Shown: piece after piece, positions 49,195 to 61,376 of the stretch
How positions within the stretch are numbered: the stretch's first letter is position 1
Layout of the letters: each line of letters starts with the position of its first letter
DNA from: Hydrogenophaga sp.
GTDB lineage: Bacteria; Pseudomonadota; Gammaproteobacteria; Burkholderiales; Burkholderiaceae_C
DNA length: 64,000 nucleotides
NCBI GenBank assembly: GCA_011391495.1
Contig: JAABQK010000003.1
Location: 62,001-126,000 of the forward strand
Direction of reading: 5' to 3'
The notes under the pieces: generated by a model
What the model was told of the DNA's origin: nothing
Databases searched by the model: none
Seen by the model: only the letters and a program-made list of their open reading frames with translations
Translations under genes and position numbers: made by a program

Positions 49195-49253
49195 ATGGTC
49201 GCCCGGCGCCTCAGGCGCGAGTGGCCTGTTCCCTTGGTTGAGCCGTTTTCTTG

Positions 49254-51062
49254 ATGAATCACATCCGCAATTTTTCCATCATCGCTCACATCGATCATGG
49301 CAAGTCCACACTGGCCGATCGCATCATTTCCCTGTGTGGCGGTTTGTCTGATCGTGAGATGAGCGAGCAGGTGCTCGACTCGATGGACCTCGAGAAAGAG
49401 CGCGGCATCACCATCAAGGCACAGACCGCTGCACTCAAGTACAAGGCACGCGATGGACAGGTCTACAACCTGAACCTGATCGACACGCCCGGTCATGTGG
49501 ACTTCTCCTATGAAGTGAGCCGCTCGCTCTCGGCTTGCGAAGGGGCTCTGCTGGTGGTGGATGCCAGCCAGGGTGTGGAGGCTCAAACCGTGGCCAACTG
49601 CTACACCGCGCTGGACCTCGGCGTGGAAGTGGTGCCGGTGCTCAACAAGATGGATCTCCCCAACGCCGATCCGGAAAACGCCAAGGCCGAAATCGAAGAT
49701 GTGATCGGCATCGACGCGACCGATGCCATTCCCTGCTCGGCCAAGACCGGCATGGGTGTGGAGGACATCCTGGAAGCGGTGGTGGCGCGCATACCGGCCC
49801 CCAAGGGCAAGCCCGACGCGCCGCTGCGCGCCATGATCGTCGACAGCTGGTACGACGCCTATGTCGGCGTGGTGATGCTGGTGCGTGTGGTCGATGGTCA
49901 TCTGCTCAAGGGTGAGCGCTTCAAGATGATGGCGACCAACACCGTCTACAACGCCGACAGCCTGGGTGTGTTCACCCCGGCCAACGAGCCCCGCGAATCG
50001 CTGGAGGCGGGCGAAGTGGGTTACATCATCGCGGGTATCAAGGAGCTGCAGGCGGCCAAGGTGGGCGACACCATCACGCTGGAAAAGAAGCTGCCGAACA
50101 ACCTGGGCCCAGCCAGCGAAGCGCTGCCTGGCTTCAAGGAGGTGCAGCCGCAGGTGTTCGCCGGTCTCTATCCGACCGAAGCGAACCAGTACGACGGCCT
50201 GCGCGACGCGCTCGAAAAACTCAAGCTGAACGACGCAGCGCTGCAGTACGAACCCGAGGTGTCCCAGGCGCTGGGTTTTGGTTTCCGCTGCGGCTTCCTG
50301 GGCCTGCTGCACATGGAGATCGTGCAGGAGCGGCTGGAGCGCGAGTTCGACCAGGATCTGATCACCACAGCACCCAGCGTGGTCTACCAGGTGGTCAAGC
50401 CAGACGGCGAAGTGATCATGGTGGAGAACCCGTCCAAGATGCCCGAACAGGGTCGCATCGAAGAGATCCGCGAACCCATTGTGACGGTGCACCTCTACAT
50501 GCCGCAGGAATACGTGGGTGCCGTCATGACGCTGGCCAACCAGAAGCGCGGCATGCAGCTCAACATGGCCTACCACGGCAAGCAGGTCATGCTGACCTAC
50601 GACATGCCACTCGGGGAGATCGTGCTGGACTTCTTCGACAAGCTCAAATCGGTGAGCCGCGGCTACGCGTCAATGGACTACGAGTTCAAGGAGTACCGCC
50701 CATCCGACGTGGTGAAGGTGGACATCCTGCTCAACGGCGAGAAGGTCGATGCGCTGTCGATCATCGTGCACCGGACGCAGGCACAGTACCGTGGGCGCGC
50801 GGTAGCCGCGAAAATGCGCGAGATCATCAGTCGGCAGATGTTCGATGTCGCGATTCAGGCAGCCATCGGCGGCAACGTGATCGCGCGCGAGACCATCAAG
50901 GCGCTGCGCAAGAACGTGCTGGCAAAATGTTACGGTGGCGACATATCCCGCAAACGCAAACTCCTCGAGAAACAGAAAGCAGGCAAGAAGCGCATGAAAC
51001 AGATCGGCTCGGTTGAAGTGCCCCAAGAGGCTTTCCTCGCGATTTTGCAGGTGCAGGACTGA
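49254..51062 (+). CDS. lepA: Elongation factor 4
   Basis: [43 protein letters not shown]. Confidence 0.99.
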   Translation: MNHIRNFSIIAHIDHGKSTLADRIISLCGGLSDREMSEQVLDSMDLEKERGITIKAQTAALKYKARDGQVYNLNLIDTPGHVDFSYEVSRSLSACEGALLVVDASQGVEAQTVANCYTALDLGVEVVPVLNKMDLPNADPENAKAEIEDVIGIDATDAIPCSAKTGMGVEDILEAVVARIPAPKGKPDAPLRAMIVDSWYDAYVGVVMLVRVVDGHLLKGERFKMMATNTVYNADSLGVFTPANEPRESLEAGEVGYIIAGIKELQAAKVGDTITLEKKLPNNLGPASEALPGFKEVQPQVFAGLYPTEANQYDGLRDALEKLKLNDAALQYEPEVSQALGFGFRCGFLGLLHMEIVQERLEREFDQDLITTAPSVVYQVVKPDGEVIMVENPSKMPEQGRIEEIREPIVTVHLYMPQEYVGAVMTLANQKRGMQLNMAYHGKQVMLTYDMPLGEIVLDFFDKLKSVSRGYASMDYEFKEYRPSDVVKVDILLNGEKVDALSIIVHRTQAQYRGRAVAAKMREIISRQMFDVAIQAAIGGNVIARETIKALRKNVLAKCYGGDISRKRKLLEKQKAGKKRMKQIGSVEVPQEAFLAILQVQD

Positions 51063-52039
51063 TGCAGGCCGCCATGAGCGCGATCACCGCGGTGATCCTG
51101 GCGTCCTTTGTGGCTTACGCAGGAGCATGGTATGCGGGCGCAGTGGAGGGCAACTTTGCCCTGCTGCTGATGCTGGCCACCGCCGTCACGGGCATCTACT
51201 GGGTGGCAGAAAAACTGGTCTTCCTGCCTCAGCGCAAGCGCGCTGCCCAGCAGTTGCTGAAGGAGCACGACCGGCGCAAGGCCGCTTTGCTCCAGCAAGG
51301 CTTCAGCGACGTGGAGGGCGATGTGGAGCCCGCTCGCCAGAAGCTGCTGATGCAGCCCTGGTGGCTGGACTGGACCGCCGGCCTGTTTCCGGTGATCCTT
51401 GCGGTGTTCGTGCTGCGCTCGTTCATGTTCGAGCCGTTCAAGATCCCGTCGGGTTCCATGATCCCGACCCTGCGGGTGGGCGATCTCATCCTGGTGAACA
51501 AGTTTCACTACGGCATACGCCTGCCGGTCTTCAACACCAAGCTGGTCGCCAACAACGAGCCGCAGCGCGGCGACGTGATGGTGTTCCGCTATCCGCCGCA
51601 GCCAAGCCTGGATTACATCAAGCGGGTTGTCGGCGTGCCCGGTGACGAAGTCGCCTATCTCAACAAGCAGCTCACCATCAACGGCCAGCCGGTGCCACGC
51701 GCCGCGCAGCCCGAGTTTTTTGACGGTGACTCCATGCGCTATTCAAGCCAGTTCCGTGAAACCCTGGGCGAGCGCCAGTACAACACCCTCAACGACGACG
51801 ATCGCCCAGCCTTTGTTCCTGGTGCTTCGGATTTCGCCCACCGGGATGGTTGCCGCTACACGGTTGAAGGGGTGGTGTGCAAGGTGCCACCAGGACACTA
51901 TTTCATGATGGGCGACAATCGGGACAACTCGCTCGATTCGCGGTACTGGGGTTTCGTGCCCGAAGCCAACATCGTGGGCAAGGCCTTTTTTGTCTGGATG
52001 AATTTCGGCGATCTTGGCCGTATCGGCTCTTTTGAGTGA
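51062..52039 (+). CDS. lepB: Signal peptidase I
   Basis: FKIPSGSMIPTLRVGDLILVNKFHYGIRLP, RGDVMVFRYP, YFMMGDNRDNSLDSRYWGFVPEANIVGKAFFVW. Confidence 0.97.
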   Translation: MQAAMSAITAVILASFVAYAGAWYAGAVEGNFALLLMLATAVTGIYWVAEKLVFLPQRKRAAQQLLKEHDRRKAALLQQGFSDVEGDVEPARQKLLMQPWWLDWTAGLFPVILAVFVLRSFMFEPFKIPSGSMIPTLRVGDLILVNKFHYGIRLPVFNTKLVANNEPQRGDVMVFRYPPQPSLDYIKRVVGVPGDEVAYLNKQLTINGQPVPRAAQPEFFDGDSMRYSSQFRETLGERQYNTLNDDDRPAFVPGASDFAHRDGCRYTVEGVVCKVPPGHYFMMGDNRDNSLDSRYWGFVPEANIVGKAFFVWMNFGDLGRIGSFE

Positions 52040-52064
52040 CCCCCTGTCTTAGGAGAATGACATC

Positions 52065-52412
52065 ATGAAACTGAAACAACAGCAAAAAGGTCTGACCTTT
52101 TTCGGTCTGCTGATCGTGGGCATCGTGCTGGCCTTCTCGGGGGTGATCCTGGCGCAGATGGTGCCGACCTATATCGAATTCCTGGCCGTGCAGAAAGCGG
52201 TGCAAAAAGCGTCCGTGGGGACCACCGTGGCGGAGGTGCGCAGCATTTTCGACAAGTCGGCACAGATCGACGACATCCGGACCATTTCCGGGAAAGATCT
52301 CGATGTGAGCAAGGACGGCGACCGTGTCGTGGTGAACTTTGCCTACAACCGCGAAATCCATCTGGCCGGTCCCGCCTACCTGGTGATGAAGTACGAAGGT
52401 GCCTCCCAGTGA
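52065..52412 (+). CDS. DUF4845 family membrane protein
   Basis: QQKGLTFFGLLIVGIVLAFSGVILAQMVPTYIEFLAVQKAV; located between lepB and rnc. Confidence 0.88.
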   Translation: MKLKQQQKGLTFFGLLIVGIVLAFSGVILAQMVPTYIEFLAVQKAVQKASVGTTVAEVRSIFDKSAQIDDIRTISGKDLDVSKDGDRVVVNFAYNREIHLAGPAYLVMKYEGASQ

Positions 52413-52455
52413 ACCGGGGTCCGGGCAGCGAACACCTGCCAGGGTGTGACTGGTC

Positions 52456-53166
52456 TTGAGTCCGGAACTGCTGGCGCTGCAAAAGCGCCTGAACCACGGC
52501 TTTGCCAATCCACGCCTGCTCGAGCGCGCGCTGACCCATCGCAGCTTCACGTCGGATCACAACGAACGCCTGGAGTTTCTGGGGGATTCGGTGCTGAACT
52601 TGGCGGTGTCGGGCTTGCTGTTTGAAAAGCTGAGCGAGTTGCCCGAAGGCGACCTGTCGCGGGTGCGAGCCAACCTGGTCAAGCAGGACACCTTGTTCCA
52701 GATCGCATCCAGTCTCGGCTTGTCCACCTGTCTGCGTCTGGGTGATGGCGAGAAGCGCTCGGGCGGTCACAAGCGCCCGTCGATCCTGGCCGATGCACTC
52801 GAGGCGATCATCGGCGCGGTGTACCTGGACGCCGGTTTCGAGGTGGCTGCAGCACTGGTGCACCGGCTCTACAGCGGCATCGAACTCAATGCCCAGATGA
52901 GCGCGATGGGCAAGGACCCGAAGACCGAATTGCAGGAGTGGCTGCAGGCGCGCAAAATGAAACTGCCGCAGTACCGGGTGGTAGCTACCCTCGGTGAAGC
53001 GCACAAACAGACCTTCGACGTGGAGTGCACGGTGACCGAAACCGGGCGCAGCGAGCGCGGTATCGGTGCCTCGCGCCGGGCCGGCGAGCAGGCTGCTGCG
53101 GCGGCCATGTTGCAGCATCTCACGGCCGCCACCGCCGAAGAACGCGCGATACATCCCGCAGCCTGA
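52456..53166 (+). CDS. rnc: Ribonuclease III (TTG start)
   Basis: [34 protein letters not shown]-terminal dsRBD. Confidence 0.97.
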   Translation: MSPELLALQKRLNHGFANPRLLERALTHRSFTSDHNERLEFLGDSVLNLAVSGLLFEKLSELPEGDLSRVRANLVKQDTLFQIASSLGLSTCLRLGDGEKRSGGHKRPSILADALEAIIGAVYLDAGFEVAAALVHRLYSGIELNAQMSAMGKDPKTELQEWLQARKMKLPQYRVVATLGEAHKQTFDVECTVTETGRSERGIGASRRAGEQAAAAAMLQHLTAATAEERAIHPAA

Positions 53167-53200
53167 CCGGCTGCGGCTCTCTTCCTGGTTTCCCGAATTC

Positions 53201-54256
53201 ATGTCCCGATCCAAAAAAACCCCGTCTGCGGAAACGCCACCCGCCGCTCCTGTTGCCAATGCCGCACTGGATGCCATGCTGGCGCGTGCGCTTGGCAAGG
53301 ATGCTGCCCCCGGGACACCGGCGGACGAGGCTGATGCCGTCGGCGCCGAAGACCTCGCCGCCGCGGTCGACCCTGCGCAGCAGCGTTGCGGTTTCGTCGC
53401 GATCGTGGGCAAGCCCAACGTGGGCAAGTCCACCCTGCTCAATGCGCTGGTGGGCCAGAAGATCAGCATCACCTCGCGCAAGGCGCAGACCACGCGCCAT
53501 CGCATCACCGGCTATCGCACGGTGGGCGCGAACCAGTTTGTGTTCGTGGACACGCCGGGATTCCAGACCCGGCACGGCAACGCCCTGAACCGCGCACTCA
53601 ACAAAACCGTGCTCGGCGCAGTGGAGGATGTGGACCTGATCCTGTTTGTGGTGGAGGCCGGCAACTTCAACCTGGCCGATGCCAAGGTGCTGGACCTGCT
53701 GCCCAGCAACATTCCGGTGGTGCTGCTGGCCAACAAGTTCGACCTGGTGCACCGCCGTGGCGATCTCGCGCCTTGGCTGCGTTCGATGCAGGAGCGCCAT
53801 CCGTTTGCCGAGTTCGTGCCCATGTCGGCCAAGAACACCCGGGATATCCAGCGCCTGTTTTCCATCTGCGAGAAGTACCTGCCGCAGCAGCCCTGGATGC
53901 ACGATCCGGAAGAGCTGACCGATCGCAGCGAACGTTTCATGGCCAGCGAGATGGTGCGCGAAAAACTCTTCCGCCTGACCGGCGACGAGCTCCCCTACAC
54001 CTCCACCGTCATCATCGACAAGTTCGAGCAGGAGGGGCAGCTCAAGCGCATCGCAGCCACCATCGTGGTCGAACGTGAAGGCCACAAGGGCATGGTGATC
54101 GGTGACAAGGGTGAAAAGCTCAAGCGCATCGGCACCGAAGCACGCCAGGAACTCGAGAAGCTCTGGAACTGCAAGGTGTTCCTGGAGTTGTGGGTGAAGG
54201 TGCGCTCGGGCTGGGCCGACGACGATGCACGCGTGCGCTCGTTCGGATACGAGTGA
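53201..54256 (+). CDS. era: GTPase Era
   Basis: [40 protein letters not shown] domain [36 protein letters not shown]. Confidence 0.97.
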   Translation: MSRSKKTPSAETPPAAPVANAALDAMLARALGKDAAPGTPADEADAVGAEDLAAAVDPAQQRCGFVAIVGKPNVGKSTLLNALVGQKISITSRKAQTTRHRITGYRTVGANQFVFVDTPGFQTRHGNALNRALNKTVLGAVEDVDLILFVVEAGNFNLADAKVLDLLPSNIPVVLLANKFDLVHRRGDLAPWLRSMQERHPFAEFVPMSAKNTRDIQRLFSICEKYLPQQPWMHDPEELTDRSERFMASEMVREKLFRLTGDELPYTSTVIIDKFEQEGQLKRIAATIVVEREGHKGMVIGDKGEKLKRIGTEARQELEKLWNCKVFLELWVKVRSGWADDDARVRSFGYE

Positions 54257-54274
54257 AGCCTTCATAAGCGAACC

Positions 54275-55066
54275 ATGGCCACGCGCCGGTTTTCTGAAGA
54301 ACCCGCTTTCGTTCTGCACCGCTACGACTGGAGCGAGTCCAGCCTGATCCTGGAGGTCTTCACCCGGAACCATGGCCGCATAGCGCTCGTGGCCAAGGGG
54401 GTCAAGCGGCCCACGTCGCAGTTTCGCCCGGTGCTGCTGCCCCTGCAGCCTCTGCAGCTGAGCTGGGGCGGCGATGCCGAGGTGCGCACGCTCAAGGCAG
54501 CGCAATGGCAGGGCGGGCACGTCATGCCGACCGGCGAGGCGCTGCTCTCGGGCAGCTACCTCAACGAACTGCTCATGCGCCTGCTGGCACGCGATGACCC
54601 ACACCCTGGACTGTTCGATCACTACGCGCTGGCGGTGCAGTTGCTGGCCGAGCGGGGGGATGCCCAGCAGCTGATCCTGCGAGCCTTTGAATTGCTCCTG
54701 CTGCGCGACATTGGCTTGCTCCCTGATCTGGCACACGAGGGCAGCTCGCTGGCCGTCCTGGAGGGAGATGCGCCCTATGTGCTGAGTCCGGAGAGCGGTC
54801 TGCGACTTGCGCATGCCGACGATGGCCATGTCCTGTCCGGCGACCAATGGGTGGCGCTGCAGGCTTCCATGGACGCGGGCGACCCGTTCATCGCCACACT
54901 GCGTGCCTGTGCGGGTTGCCAGCAGGCTTTGCAGCTGCAGCTGCGCGGCCTGCTGCACTACCATAGCGGCGTGCGGGTGTTCAGGACGCGCCAGCTGATG
55001 CTGGATGTTCAGGCGATGAGCAGGCCGCGTGTGACCGCAGGCGTTGATGCCGCTCCAACAGCCTGA
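54275..55066 (+). CDS. recO: DNA repair protein RecO
   Basis: [40 protein letters not shown]. Confidence 0.95.
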   Translation: MATRRFSEEPAFVLHRYDWSESSLILEVFTRNHGRIALVAKGVKRPTSQFRPVLLPLQPLQLSWGGDAEVRTLKAAQWQGGHVMPTGEALLSGSYLNELLMRLLARDDPHPGLFDHYALAVQLLAERGDAQQLILRAFELLLLRDIGLLPDLAHEGSSLAVLEGDAPYVLSPESGLRLAHADDGHVLSGDQWVALQASMDAGDPFIATLRACAGCQQALQLQLRGLLHYHSGVRVFRTRQLMLDVQAMSRPRVTAGVDAAPTA

Positions 55067-55102
55067 GCGTCTGCCCCCTTTCCCGTCCATTTCAGTTCCT
55101 CC

Positions 55103-55888
55103 ATGACCACGCCCCGCCATTCCCCCATCCGACGAACCGCGCTTTCGGTCAACCTCAACAAAGTGGCCCTGGTGCGCAACACCCGCCACCTGGGCATCCC
55201 GTCGGTCACGCGCGCCGCCACGCTCTGCCTGCAGGCGGGTGCTCAGGGCATCACCGTGCACCCGCGACCCGACGAGCGCCACATCCGGCGCCACGATGTG
55301 TTCGATCTGGCCGAGGTGCTGCAGGGCTGGCCCGACCGCGAATACAACATCGAGGGCAATCCGTTCCACAACCTGATGGATGTCGCGCGCGAGGTGAAGG
55401 CGCGTGGTTTGCCGCTGCACCAGCTCACTTTCGTGCCGGACAGCGAAGGCCAGTTCACCAGCGACCATGGCTGGTTGTTTCCGCAGGATGCCGAACGGTT
55501 GCGAGGCGTGATCCAGGAAGCCCAGGCGCTGGGCGCGCGCGTGAGCCTGTTCATGGACGCCGAGCCCGCGCAGATGGCCGCCGCCCGCGCCGTGGGTGCC
55601 GACCGTGTCGAGCTCTACACCGAGCCTTATGCAGCCGCCTGGAACACCCCGCAGCGCTCCGGGCAGCTTGAGCGATTCCGAGCCGCCGCGCAGGCGGCGC
55701 TGGACGCCGGCCTGGGAGTCAACGCCGGGCACGACCTGAATCGGGACAACCTCGCGGCTTTCCTGCGCACCGTGCCGGGTGTCAGCGAAGTGTCCATCGG
55801 TCACGCGCTGATCGCCGATGCGCTGGAGTCGGGCTATGCCAGCACCATCGCCGACTACAACCGCTGTATCGACGAAGCCTTCGCCTGA
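55103..55888 (+). CDS. pdxJ: Pyridoxine 5'-phosphate synthase
   Basis: [47 protein letters not shown]. Confidence 0.97.
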   Translation: MTTPRHSPIRRTALSVNLNKVALVRNTRHLGIPSVTRAATLCLQAGAQGITVHPRPDERHIRRHDVFDLAEVLQGWPDREYNIEGNPFHNLMDVAREVKARGLPLHQLTFVPDSEGQFTSDHGWLFPQDAERLRGVIQEAQALGARVSLFMDAEPAQMAAARAVGADRVELYTEPYAAAWNTPQRSGQLERFRAAAQAALDAGLGVNAGHDLNRDNLAAFLRTVPGVSEVSIGHALIADALESGYASTIADYNRCIDEAFA

Positions 55889-55893
55889 AGCAC

Positions 55894-56286
55894 ATGATCT
55901 ACGGCATCGGTACCGATATCTGCGACATCCGCCGTATCGAAGCCACCTGGCAACGGCAGGGCGAGCGCTTTGTGCGCAAGGTGCTGACCGATGCGGAATT
56001 TGCCGTCTGGCAGCAGCGGAGTGCGCGCTGGCCGCAACGCGGACTGCGGTATCTGGCCACGCGGTTCTCGGCGAAGGAAGCCTTCTCGAAAGCCATCGGC
56101 CTCGGCATGCGCCTGCCGATGAGCTGGCGGCACTGCGAGATCACCAACCGGGCCAGTGGCCAGCCCACCATCGTTCTGCATGGCGAGCTCCGGACCTGGT
56201 TCGAAGCCAAGGGGCTGAGGGCCCATGTGACCGTGACCGACGAGAGCGACTACGCCGCCAGCTTTGTGGTGGTGGAGCGAGACTGA
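55894..56286 (+). CDS. acpS: Holo-ACP synthase
   Basis: [36 protein letters not shown]. Confidence 0.96.
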   Translation: MIYGIGTDICDIRRIEATWQRQGERFVRKVLTDAEFAVWQQRSARWPQRGLRYLATRFSAKEAFSKAIGLGMRLPMSWRHCEITNRASGQPTIVLHGELRTWFEAKGLRAHVTVTDESDYAASFVVVERD

Positions 56287-56320
56287 ATCATCCGAAAAAC
56301 AGACCCACGCCGAGACTGAC

Positions 56321-57412
56321 ATGAACCCACACGCTCCCCTGATCATCGATGTTGCCGGTCACAGCCTCACCCGCAGCGACCAGCTTCGCCTGGCCCATCC
56401 GCTGGTGGGTGGTGTGATCCTGTTCGCACGCAACTGGCAGAGCCGCGAACAGCTGACCCAGCTGTGCCGCCAGATCAAGGCCGTGCGCTCCGACCTGCTG
56501 ATTGCGGTGGACCACGAAGGCGGCCGGGTGCAGCGCTTTCGCACCGACGGTTTCACCCACCTGCCGCCCATGGCCGCTCTGGGTGCGCTGTGGATGTCGC
56601 CTGCGCGCACAGGCGAGATGGAGGGTGCATCTGCCTTGCGGGCCACCAACGCGGCCGTGGCCAGCGGATATGTGCTTGGTGCCGAGTTGCGCGCCTGCGG
56701 GGTGGACCTGAGTTTCACGCCGGTGCTCGACCTGGATTACGGCGAAAGCTCGGTCATCGGCGACCGCGCTTTCGCCCGCGACCCGCGTGTGGTCACCGTG
56801 CTGGCACAGGCCCTGATGCACGGCCTGCTGCAAAGCGGCATGGGCAACTGCGGCAAACACTTTCCCGGTCACGGATTTGTGAGGGCCGACTCGCATCTGG
56901 CCATACCGGTCGACAAGCGCAGCCTCAAGGTGATCCTGGCCGAGGACGCCGCGCCTTATGGCTGGCTCTCTGCCAGCCTGCAGGCGGTGATGCCCGCCCA
57001 CGTGGTCTACCCGAAGGTCGACAGCCGGCCCGCTGGCTTTTCGCCGCGTTGGCTGCAGGACATCCTGCGCCGGCAACTAGGTTTCACCGGGGCCATCTTC
57101 AGTGACGACCTGAGCATGGAGGCGGCACGCCATATCGACGGGCGGGATGTCAGCTTCACCGAGGCGGCCCTGGCGGCGCTGTCGGCGGGCGGTGACATGG
57201 TGCTGCTGTGCAACCAGTCGGTTGTGGAGGAAGGCCGGCCGATTGATGAAGCGATCGAGGCCTTGTCGAAGGCGCTGGTCCAGGGGCAGTGGCAACCCAA
57301 CCCGGCCAGCGAGGAGCGCCGCCTGGCGCTGCTGCCACGCTGCGCAGCGACGGAGTGGGATGCCCTGATGGTCAGTGAGCGCTACATGCAGGCGCTTTCC
57401 CTGCTGCCCTGA
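56321..57412 (+). CDS. nagZ: Beta-N-acetylhexosaminidase
   Basis: AVDHEGGRVQRFRTDGFTHLPPMAALG, GNCGKHFPGHGFVRADSH, FSDDLSMEAA. Confidence 0.97.
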   Translation: MNPHAPLIIDVAGHSLTRSDQLRLAHPLVGGVILFARNWQSREQLTQLCRQIKAVRSDLLIAVDHEGGRVQRFRTDGFTHLPPMAALGALWMSPARTGEMEGASALRATNAAVASGYVLGAELRACGVDLSFTPVLDLDYGESSVIGDRAFARDPRVVTVLAQALMHGLLQSGMGNCGKHFPGHGFVRADSHLAIPVDKRSLKVILAEDAAPYGWLSASLQAVMPAHVVYPKVDSRPAGFSPRWLQDILRRQLGFTGAIFSDDLSMEAARHIDGRDVSFTEAALAALSAGGDMVLLCNQSVVEEGRPIDEAIEALSKALVQGQWQPNPASEERRLALLPRCAATEWDALMVSERYMQALSLLP

Positions 57413-58093
57413 TCAGCGGTCTACCCCGATGCGGTCCAGCAGATCGGACACCAGCTCCAGCCGCAGCAACGGGTTGTCCAGGCTCATCAGGCGTTGTTTG
57501 AGTTCGGCCGGGACGGGCAGCAGTTCGGCCCAGCGGTTGGCGACCCAGCCGCAGTCGTTCCACTGGTAGGGCGGCTGCAGAGGCAGTTCGGACAGGGCAT
57601 CGGGCTCCTGCGCCAGCAGGTTGTTCAGCAGGCGCTGCAGCGCATCGCGCGTGCTCGCCAGATCCTCGGGCACCGGAACCACCGCTTCGGCCTCATCGAG
57701 GTCCACATCGGCCACCCAGAGTCCATGCGGCAGCTGGTGGCTGGCCTTCACATGAAAGCGCTGCAGACCCCGGCAGTGGATCATCATGAGCCCGGCCTGG
57801 GGGCGTTCCAGCCGTTCGATTTTCGCGAGGGTGCCAACCGGGTGAAACGCCTCGCGCGCGAAGCCGTCACCGGCAGGCGATGCCGACGGGTCGGCGCGCC
57901 GAACCTCGCTGCCTTCGGAAAGGCAGACCACACCAAACGGTGCCCCGGCCTTGTGGCAACGGCCAATCATGTCGAGGTAGCGCACCTCGAAGATGCGCAA
58001 CGGCATCCATCCACCCGGGAACAGGACAGTCTGAAGCGGGAACAGCGGGAGTTGCGACAGCGTGAGTGCCGGCTCTTCGTTGGCGTTGCTCAA
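57413..58093 (-). CDS. LON peptidase N-terminal (substrate-binding) domain protein
   Basis: LPLFPLQTVLFPGGWMPLRIFEVRYLDMIGRC. Confidence 0.9.
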   Translation of the reverse strand: MSNANEEPALTLSQLPLFPLQTVLFPGGWMPLRIFEVRYLDMIGRCHKAGAPFGVVCLSEGSEVRRADPSASPAGDGFAREAFHPVGTLAKIERLERPQAGLMMIHCRGLQRFHVKASHQLPHGLWVADVDLDEAEAVVPVPEDLASTRDALQRLLNNLLAQEPDALSELPLQPPYQWNDCGWVANRWAELLPVPAELKQRLMSLDNPLLRLELVSDLLDRIGVDR

Positions 58094-58178
58094 GGTGCAC
58101 TCCCCCTGCCCACCAGCCAGCAGAGCGTCGCTCCATGCCCGGGGACGGACATCTGGCTGGACGGGGTCTGGCGCCGGG

Positions 58179-59057
58179 TCAATCTGCGATCACCGCGTCG
58201 GCACTCTGTCGCTGCAGCATGGCCAGCGCGCTGGCGACCGTGGAGCGCAGTTCGCGCCGGTCGCAGATGAAGTCCACCGCGCCCTTGGTTTGCAGGAACT
58301 CGGCGCGCTGGAAACCTTCGGGCAGTTTCACGCGCACAGTGTTCTCGATCACGCGCGGGCCGGCGAATCCGATCAGCGCCTTGGGCTCTGCGATCACGAT
58401 ATCGCCCAGGAAGGCGAAGCCGGCCGACACGCCACCCATGGTGGGGTCGGTCAGCACGCTGATGTAGGGAAGCCCCTTTTTCGCCAGACGCGTGAGCGCG
58501 GCATTGGTCTTGGCCATCTGCATGAGCGAGAGCAGGCCTTCCTGCATGCGGGCGCCGCCGGTGGCGGTGAAGCAGACGAAGGGCACCTTCTGGGCAATGG
58601 CTTCTTCCACCCCTCGCACGAAACGCTCGCCCACCACCGACCCCATGGAGCCGCCCATGAAGTCGAACTCGAAACAGGCAACCACCAGAGGCATGCCCTG
58701 AACCGCACCGCCAATGACCACCAGCGCATCGGTCTCGCCGGTGGTCTCCAGCGCTTCTTTCAGGCGCTCAGGGTATTTGCGGCTGTCCTTGAACTTCAGC
58801 GGATCGATGGGTAGCACTTCCTGGGCCAGTTCGTATCGACCCTCGGCGTCCAGAAACGCATTCAGGCGCGCTCGTGCCCCGATGCGATGGTGGTGGCTGC
58901 AGTGCGGGCAGACATTCTGGTTCTTTTCCAGGTCGGTCTTGTAAAGCACGGCCTCGCAGCTTGGGCACTTGATCCACAGGCCTTCGGGCACGCTGCGGCG
59001 TTCGGAAGGGTCGGTGGGGGTGATCTTGGGTGGCAGCAGTTTTTCGAGCCAGGACAT
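58179..59057 (-). CDS. accD: Acetyl-CoA carboxylase carboxyltransferase subunit beta
   Basis: [33 protein letters not shown] zinc finger; [20 protein letters not shown]. Confidence 0.98.
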   Translation of the reverse strand: MSWLEKLLPPKITPTDPSERRSVPEGLWIKCPSCEAVLYKTDLEKNQNVCPHCSHHHRIGARARLNAFLDAEGRYELAQEVLPIDPLKFKDSRKYPERLKEALETTGETDALVVIGGAVQGMPLVVACFEFDFMGGSMGSVVGERFVRGVEEAIAQKVPFVCFTATGGARMQEGLLSLMQMAKTNAALTRLAKKGLPYISVLTDPTMGGVSAGFAFLGDIVIAEPKALIGFAGPRVIENTVRVKLPEGFQRAEFLQTKGAVDFICDRRELRSTVASALAMLQRQSADAVIAD

Positions 59058-59232
59058 GGGGTCTCCTTGTCGGGGGGACGGGCTCGAGTGAGCCCGTCGG
59101 GAAAGCGGAATTAAACCATGCAGAGGGTGTTGCGCCGCCGGATCGCACCAGGGCGAAAACAGATGGTTTCGACAAGCCGCACACCACCAAGGGAGACAAC
59201 GATCCGCTCAGCGGTGGCGCATCGGGTCCAGG

Positions 59233-60042
59233 TCATGCGTCCAGCGCCTTTCGGATGGAGCGCAGGAAATTCGAGGCCACAGCCACCACTTTTTCATGGG
59301 GTTCGTTCTCGATCAACTGGATGATCTTGCTGCCGATCACCACGGCGTCCGCCGTGCGGCCAATGGCCTTGGCGGTCTCGGCATCGCGGATGCCAAAGCC
59401 CACGCCCACCGGCACGTTCACATGCGCACGGATGCGCGGCAGCATGGCTTCGACCTGGCCCACATCCAGCGTGCCGGCGCCTGTCACCCCCTTGAGCGAC
59501 ACGTAATACACGTAGCCGCTGGCCACGCGCGCCACCTGCTCCATGCGCTCGTCGGTGCTGGTGGGCGCGAGCAGAAAGATCAGGTCCATGCCATGGGCTC
59601 GCAGTTCGGCAGCGAATTCCTCGCACTCTTCGGGCGGATAGTCCACGATCAGCACACCATCGACACCAGCCGCGCTGGCGTCTGCCACGAAGCGCCCTGC
59701 ACCGTGTTTCTGGTCGTAGCGCTCCACCGGGTTGGCGTAGCCCATCAGCACCACCGGTGTGGTGGCGTTGCGCTCGCGGAATGTCTTGACCATCGCCAGC
59801 ACCTGCACCAGACCGATGCCGAACGACAGCGCACGGTCGCCTGCTTTCTGGATCACCGGGCCGTCGGCCGAGGGGTCGGAGAAGGGCACGCCGAGCTCGA
59901 TCACGTCGGCACCAGCGTCCACCATGCCGTGCATCAGCTCGGGCGTGATGTCCGCGTAAGGAAAGCCCGCGGTGACGAACGGGATGAGGGCTTTGCGTTT
60001 CTGGGCTTTCCGCGCGCCCAGCGCGGTTTCGATGCGGCTCAT
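59233..60042 (-). CDS. trpA: Tryptophan synthase subunit alpha
   Basis: [39 protein letters not shown]. Confidence 0.98.
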   Translation of the reverse strand: MSRIETALGARKAQKRKALIPFVTAGFPYADITPELMHGMVDAGADVIELGVPFSDPSADGPVIQKAGDRALSFGIGLVQVLAMVKTFRERNATTPVVLMGYANPVERYDQKHGAGRFVADASAAGVDGVLIVDYPPEECEEFAAELRAHGMDLIFLLAPTSTDERMEQVARVASGYVYYVSLKGVTGAGTLDVGQVEAMLPRIRAHVNVPVGVGFGIRDAETAKAIGRTADAVVIGSKIIQLIENEPHEKVVAVASNFLRSIRKALDA

Positions 60043-61328
60043 TTGTGGAATCCGATGGTGGAGGTCTCCGTGCCACCCTTGACGGACTGTCCACGGCAGC
60101 TGGGTCGGCAATAGAAGTCGGCATGGGACAGGTCGGCTACGGTCCCGATGTCCTTGTCACCCCGGCCCGAGAGGTTGACCAGGATCGACTGGTCGGGCCG
60201 CATGGTCCTGGCCAGCTGCATGGCGTAGGCCACCGCGTGGCTCGATTCGAGCGCCGGGATGATGCCCTCGGTCCGGCAAAGGTAGTGGAAGGCATCCAGT
60301 GCCTCGGCGTCGGTGATGCCGACGTACTCGGCCCGGCCGATGTCCTTCAGAAATGCGTGCTCGGGGCCGACGCCGGGGTAGTCCAGGCCGGCGCTCACGC
60401 TGTGCGTTTCAGTCACCTGGCCGTTGTCGTCCTGCAGCACGTAGGTGCGGTTGCCATGCAGCACGCCGGGGCTGCCTTTCTGTAGCGAGGCTGAGTGCTT
60501 GCCACTCTCCAGTCCCTCACCGGCTGCTTCCACGCCAATCAGGCGCGTGGCCGGGTGGTTGATGTAGGGGTAGAAGATGCCCATGGCGTTGCTGCCTCCG
60601 CCCACGCAGGCGACCACGGCGTCGGGTTGCTCGCCGGTGCAGCCGGCTGCCTTGAGCATCTCCGGCATCTGCACCAGGCATTCTTCGCCGATCACGCTCT
60701 GGAAGTCGCGCACCATCATGGGATAGGGGTGCGGGCCGGCCACGGTGCCGATGATGTAGAAGGTGTTGTCCACGTTGGCGACCCAGTCGCGCATGGCTTC
60801 GTTCAGCGCGTCTTTCAGTGTCCTGCTGCCGCTCTCCACCGGCACCACGGTGGCGCCGAGCAGCTTCATGCGGTAGACGTTGGGACTCTGGCGCTTCACG
60901 TCTTCGCTGCCCATATAGACCACGCATTCCAGGCCGTAGCGCGCGCAGATGGTGGCGGTGGCCACGCCGTGTTGTCCGGCGCCGGTCTCGGCAATGATGC
61001 GCGGCTTGCCCATGCGTTTGGCGAGCATGGCCTGGCCGATGGTGTTGTTGATCTTGTGCGCGCCGGTGTGGTTGAGATCTTCGCGCTTCAGGAAAATCTG
61101 CGCACCGCCTTGTTCACGGCTCATGCGCGCAGCGTGGTACACGGGAGAAGGGCGGCCCACGAAGTGAGCGAGCTCGCTCTTGAATTCGGCGAGGAACTCG
61201 GGGTCGTGCTGGTACTTCGCGTACGCAGCCTTGAGCTCGTTGATGGCGTGCGTGAGCGTTTCGCTCACGAAGCTGCCGCCGTAGATGCCGAAATGGCCGC
61301 GGGCGTCGGGTTGCTGGTAGGTGTCCAT
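60039..61328 (-). CDS. trpB: Tryptophan synthase subunit beta
   Basis: [42 protein letters not shown]. Confidence 0.98.
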   Translation of the reverse strand: MDTYQQPDARGHFGIYGGSFVSETLTHAINELKAAYAKYQHDPEFLAEFKSELAHFVGRPSPVYHAARMSREQGGAQIFLKREDLNHTGAHKINNTIGQAMLAKRMGKPRIIAETGAGQHGVATATICARYGLECVVYMGSEDVKRQSPNVYRMKLLGATVVPVESGSRTLKDALNEAMRDWVANVDNTFYIIGTVAGPHPYPMMVRDFQSVIGEECLVQMPEMLKAAGCTGEQPDAVVACVGGGSNAMGIFYPYINHPATRLIGVEAAGEGLESGKHSASLQKGSPGVLHGNRTYVLQDDNGQVTETHSVSAGLDYPGVGPEHAFLKDIGRAEYVGITDAEALDAFHYLCRTEGIIPALESSHAVAYAMQLARTMRPDQSILVNLSGRGDKDIGTVADLSHADFYCRPSCRGQSVKGGTETSTIGFHK

Positions 61329-61376
61329 GGGGGGTCTCGGTTCAGGGGCCCGAGCAGTCCAGGGAGGGGACTCAGC

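Noticed and set aside
53120-55804. 894-aa ORF on - strand
   Set aside because: Antisense to era, recO and pdxJ; no domain support.
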